Assembly: GCA_023389045.1 (NCBI GenBank)
Contig: JAEWEZ010000118.1
Coordinates: forward strand, 1-7,276
Reading direction: 5' to 3'
DNA: 7,276 nucleotides
From: Actinomycetes bacterium
GTDB lineage: Bacteria > Actinomycetota > Actinomycetes > Actinomycetales > Dermabacteraceae
Every line of letters starts with the position of its first letter. The stretch's first letter is position 1. Below are positions 5,233 to 7,276 of this stretch, in pieces. The position numbers were made by a program, and so were the translations under genes. The notes below the pieces were generated by a model. It did no database searches and was not told the DNA's origin. It saw only the letters and a list, made by a program, of their open reading frames with translations.

Positions 5233-6081
5233 GTGGCGAATCATCGCGCTGAAGGACGGGCACGCATCCGACCCCTAGCCACCGCCCCCGGCACACATAG
5301 GGATTCCAGCGTCTCCGCCGGCGCCGCCAAGGTGGGCGTGCTCGGCGCCCTGGCCACCGCCACCATCGCCGTCCCCCTGGCTTCGGCCACCGCCGGTGAC
5401 CAGCTCCAGCTCGACGCCTCCCCGCAGCAGCAGGAGCAGCCTCAGGCCTCGGTGAAGACCGCGCCGTCCTCGGTGGAAATCCCGACCGTGCAGGATGCCT
5501 CCACTCAGGTGCGTGCAGCTGCAGAAACTGCCAGCCGTCATGCCGGGCGCGACAAGGCCCCTGCTGATAGCAAGGAGAAGGGCGAGGATTCCTCGCTGGC
5601 TTCTCAGATCACGGTGAAGGCCCCGGAGGATGAACCGGCAAGCCTGCAGGAGCTCAACACCCGCAGTGCAGAGAGCTCGGTCCCGGTGGGGGGCAGCGGC
5701 TACATGCGCCCGGTGGATGGCCCCGTGACCTCCCCCTACGGGTTCCGAATCCACCCCGTTCTCGGTTACCGCAAGATGCATGAGGGCGTGGACTACGGCA
5801 ATGCCTGCGGCACTCCGATTCACTCCGCCGCCGGCGGTGTGGTCACCGCTCGTGAATACCATCCGACGGCGGGTAATCGCGTCCATGTCGATCACGGCAA
5901 TGGCGTCACCACCGTGTACTTCCACCTGCAGGGATTCAATGTCTCGAAGGGGCAGAAAGTGCAGAAGGGTGAGATCCTGGGCTACGTGGGCACCACCGGC
6001 CGCTCCACCGGCTGCCACCTGCACTTCGGCGCCATGGACTCCTCGGGTAACTACTTCAACCCCAGCAAGCTGTTCCGGTGA
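5233..6081 (+). CDS. Secreted M23 (LytM-type) zinc metallopeptidase
   Basis: A 282-residue cell-wall enzyme. A basic N-terminus of about 26 residues leads into a hydrophobic segment (about 29-52) ending ASATA-G, a plausible signal-peptidase site near residue 54. A low-complexity Gln/Ser/Glu-rich linker (about 55-155) precedes the M23 domain (about 157-282). Zinc ligands are His183 and Asp187 (HEGVD) and His264; by comparison with LytM, His231 (YFHLQ) and His262 (CHLHFG) are the catalytic histidines. Cys192 and Cys261 could form a disulfide. Such enzymes cut peptidoglycan peptide cross-bridges outside the cell; the exact bond is not readable here. GTG 5233 is chosen because AGGA lies 5 nt upstream (5225-5228 region); TTG 5176 would add 19 polar residues with no support. 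All catalytic residues are present. The stop overlaps the tsaD start by 4 bp. Confidence 0.9.
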   Translation: MANHRAEGRARIRPLATAPGTHRDSSVSAGAAKVGVLGALATATIAVPLASATAGDQLQLDASPQQQEQPQASVKTAPSSVEIPTVQDASTQVRAAAETASRHAGRDKAPADSKEKGEDSSLASQITVKAPEDEPASLQELNTRSAESSVPVGGSGYMRPVDGPVTSPYGFRIHPVLGYRKMHEGVDYGNACGTPIHSAAGGVVTAREYHPTAGNRVHVDHGNGVTTVYFHLQGFNVSKGQKVQKGEILGYVGTTGRSTGCHLHFGAMDSSGNYFNPSKLFR

Positions 6082-7133
6082 GCGCCCGCGTTCCGGTTGT
6101 CCTGGGAGTCGAGTCCTCCTGCGACGAGACCGGCTTCGGCATCGTTTCTGAAGGGCGCCTGCTCGGCCAGGGCCTTGCCTCCAGTGCCGCCCAGCATGCT
6201 GATTTTGGTGGTGTTGTTCCCGAAATCGCGGCCCGTGCGCATCTGGAAGCCGCAGTGCCCACCTTGCAGCTGGCACTCAAAGACGCCGGGGTCGACCGGC
6301 GTGACATCACCCATGTGGCCGCGACCTCCGGCCCGGGTCTTGCCACGGCCGTTCATGTGGGGCTGGCAGCCGCGAAATCCATCGCCTGGTCTCTCGACGT
6401 TCCCCTGTACGGGGTGCACCATCTAGCCGGGCACGCCGCCGCCGACACCCTCGAGCACGGACCGCTTCCCGAGCGCAGCATCATACTGATCGTCTCCGGC
6501 GGTCACACCTCAATCCTTCAGGTCGGTGATCTGGTGCGCGACCCGATCGAACACCTCGGCGACACCCTCGATGACGCCGCCGGTGAAGCCTTCGATAAGG
6601 TGGCGCGTCTCCTGGGCCTCGGCTATCCCGGCGGCCCGGTGATCTCCCGCGCCGCCGAAGATGGTGATCCCACGGCGTTCTCCTTCCCGCGGGCGATGCT
6701 GCGCCCCGGAGATGCCCCCTACACCTTCTCCTTCTCGGGCTTGAAGACGGCGGTCGCGCGCACCGTCGAGAGCATCGAGCGCTCCGGTGAGGCGGTTCCC
6801 GTGGCCGACATCGCCGCCTCCTTCGAGCAGGCCGTGGTGGATGTGCTGGTGGCCAAGGCCGTACGTGCCGTGCGTGATCGAGGCCTCGACACCCTCGTGA
6901 TTGTGGGCGGGGTGGCAGCCAATGCCCGTCTGCGCGCAGTGGCCTCCGAGGAATGCGCTCGCCACGGGATCACCCTGCGGATCCCGGCGCCGCGTCTGTG
7001 CACCGACAACGGCGCCATGATCGCCGCGGTTGGTGATCTGCTCGCCCGTGCCGGCGCGGAACCGAGCCCCCTGGGGATTGCGGCGGACCCCTCCGCAGTT
7101 CTGCACGGAGCCCAGCTGCCACTGCCACGGTGA
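6078..7133 (+). CDS. tsaD: tRNA N6-adenosine threonylcarbamoyltransferase
   Basis: A 351-residue ASKHA-fold protein (formerly Gcp, wrongly called a glycoprotease) that transfers the threonylcarbamoyl group to A37 of ANN-reading tRNAs in the cytoplasm, working with TsaB and TsaE. Visible motifs: the N-terminal GVESSCDET (10-18), SGPGL (84-88), the metal-binding HLAGH (115-119; His115 and His119), SGGHT (140-144), FSFSGLKTAV (217-226), GGVAAN (277-282) and CTDNGAMIA (308-316; Asp310 a metal ligand). Length is normal for the family. Start is GTG 6078, within the GTGA shared with the M23 stop, with no strong ribosome-binding site, so translation is probably coupled to the peptidase. In many actinobacteria tsaD lies beside tsaE, tsaB and rimI; none of them is in this window, so they must be elsewhere or beyond the edge. 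Confidence 0.97.
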   Translation: MSARVPVVLGVESSCDETGFGIVSEGRLLGQGLASSAAQHADFGGVVPEIAARAHLEAAVPTLQLALKDAGVDRRDITHVAATSGPGLATAVHVGLAAAKSIAWSLDVPLYGVHHLAGHAAADTLEHGPLPERSIILIVSGGHTSILQVGDLVRDPIEHLGDTLDDAAGEAFDKVARLLGLGYPGGPVISRAAEDGDPTAFSFPRAMLRPGDAPYTFSFSGLKTAVARTVESIERSGEAVPVADIAASFEQAVVDVLVAKAVRAVRDRGLDTLVIVGGVAANARLRAVASEECARHGITLRIPAPRLCTDNGAMIAAVGDLLARAGAEPSPLGIAADPSAVLHGAQLPLPR

Positions 7134-7144
7134 CCTCTGACATA

Positions 7145-7181
7145 CTCCCGGCGTGAAGCCACGCTCTGTGGCGCCCGGGAG
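7145..7181 (+). terminator. Two-part GC-rich hairpin after tsaD, probable U-tract-less terminator
   Basis: CTCCCGG (7145-7151) pairs with CCGGGAG (7175-7181), and inside it GCCAC (7158-7162) pairs with GTGGC (7168-7172) around a 5-nt loop. It starts 12 nt after the tsaD stop. No U-run follows (only a TTGTT at 7190-7194), so it is of the stem-only type frequent in actinobacteria. Position between tsaD and the tRNA promoter supports a terminator role. Confidence 0.55.
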
Positions 7182-7193
7182 GCCCGGCGTTGT

Positions 7194-7199
7194 TAGACT
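7194..7199 (+). promoter_or_regulatory. -10 element of the tRNA-Arg gene
   Basis: TAGACT (TANNNT) lies 10 nt before the first base of the mature tRNA, so transcription would start only a few bases upstream of it. The -35 region would overlap the preceding hairpin and shows no good TTGACA match. Confidence 0.45.
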
Positions 7200-7209
7200 G
7201 CCGGAGTTG

Positions 7210-7276
7210 GCCCGCGTAGCTCAGTGGATAGAGCGTCTGCCTCCGGAGCAGAAGGTCGTAGGTTCGAATCCTGTCG
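7210..7276 (+). tRNA. tRNA-Arg, anticodon CCG (3' end cut by window)
   Basis: The cloverleaf is readable: acceptor 5' strand GCCCGCG (7210-7216), D-arm GCTC/GAGC (7219-7222, 7231-7234), anticodon stem TCTGC/GCAGA (7236-7240, 7248-7252) around loop CTCCGGA with anticodon CCG at 7243-7245, and T-loop TTCGAAT (7263-7269). It decodes CGG arginine codons. The T-stem GTAGG/CCTGT (7258-7262, 7270-7274) has two wobble pairs at its outer end, slightly unusual. The window stops two bases into the 3' acceptor strand, so the last five acceptor bases, discriminator and any encoded CCA are not seen; the visible CG agrees with the expected complement of GCCCGCG. Confidence 0.95.

Noticed and set aside
5275..6276. 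Minus-strand open frame of 333 codons opposite the M23 and tsaD genes
   Set aside because: It overlaps the full catalytic domain of the peptidase on the other strand and shows no family features.
6078..7133. Annotating this gene as an O-sialoglycoprotein endopeptidase
   Set aside because: That is the outdated Gcp name; the motifs are those of TsaD, the t6A37 synthesis enzyme.

Overview
This window is ordinary-looking chromosome from a high-GC Gram-positive bacterium (Actinomycetota). Three things point there: strong G/C bias at third codon positions; the N-terminus of a multifunctional 2-oxoglutarate dehydrogenase of the actinobacterial Kgd/OdhA type at the left edge; and a tandem pair of DUF21/CBS (CNNM/CorB-like) membrane proteins with the same long-plus-short layout as the mycobacterial Rv1842c/Rv1841c pair. 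Genus cannot be fixed from the sequence alone.

Layout, left to right. Positions 1-290 (minus strand) hold the first 96 codons of kgd/odhA, running off the left edge. Positions 291-534 are its upstream region, with a candidate -10 element and three copies of a GCGAATC half-site. Positions 535-2430 (minus strand) are a two-component operon: an OmpR/PhoB-type response regulator followed 6 bp later by a membrane histidine kinase with almost no extracytoplasmic loop. A compact divergent control region (about 2431-2481) separates it from a plus-strand unit. That unit is a possible 33-codon leader ORF (2482-2583) whose stop overlaps the start of the first CNNM-like gene (2583-3917), which in turn overlaps the second (3910-4962). 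After a 270-bp gap with a promoter-like element and a structured leader comes a secreted M23 metallopeptidase (5233-6081). It overlaps tsaD (6078-7133) by 4 bp (GTGA). A GC-rich hairpin and a tRNA-Arg(CCG) gene, cut by the right edge, close the window.

How the genes fit together. The two-component system and the CNNM pair are divergent neighbours, so the regulator may control the transporters, but the sequence does not prove it. The two CNNM-like proteins are very probably made together and may form a heteromeric Mg2+-linked membrane complex. The M23 peptidase (cell-wall hydrolysis) and TsaD (tRNA t6A37 synthesis) are functionally unrelated but translationally coupled.

I found no mobile element, CRISPR array, phage gene or clearly new system. 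The most interesting points are regulatory: the coupled leader ORF with an in-frame 12-bp tandem repeat, the probable leaderless start of the response regulator, and the mutually exclusive pairings in the M23 leader.
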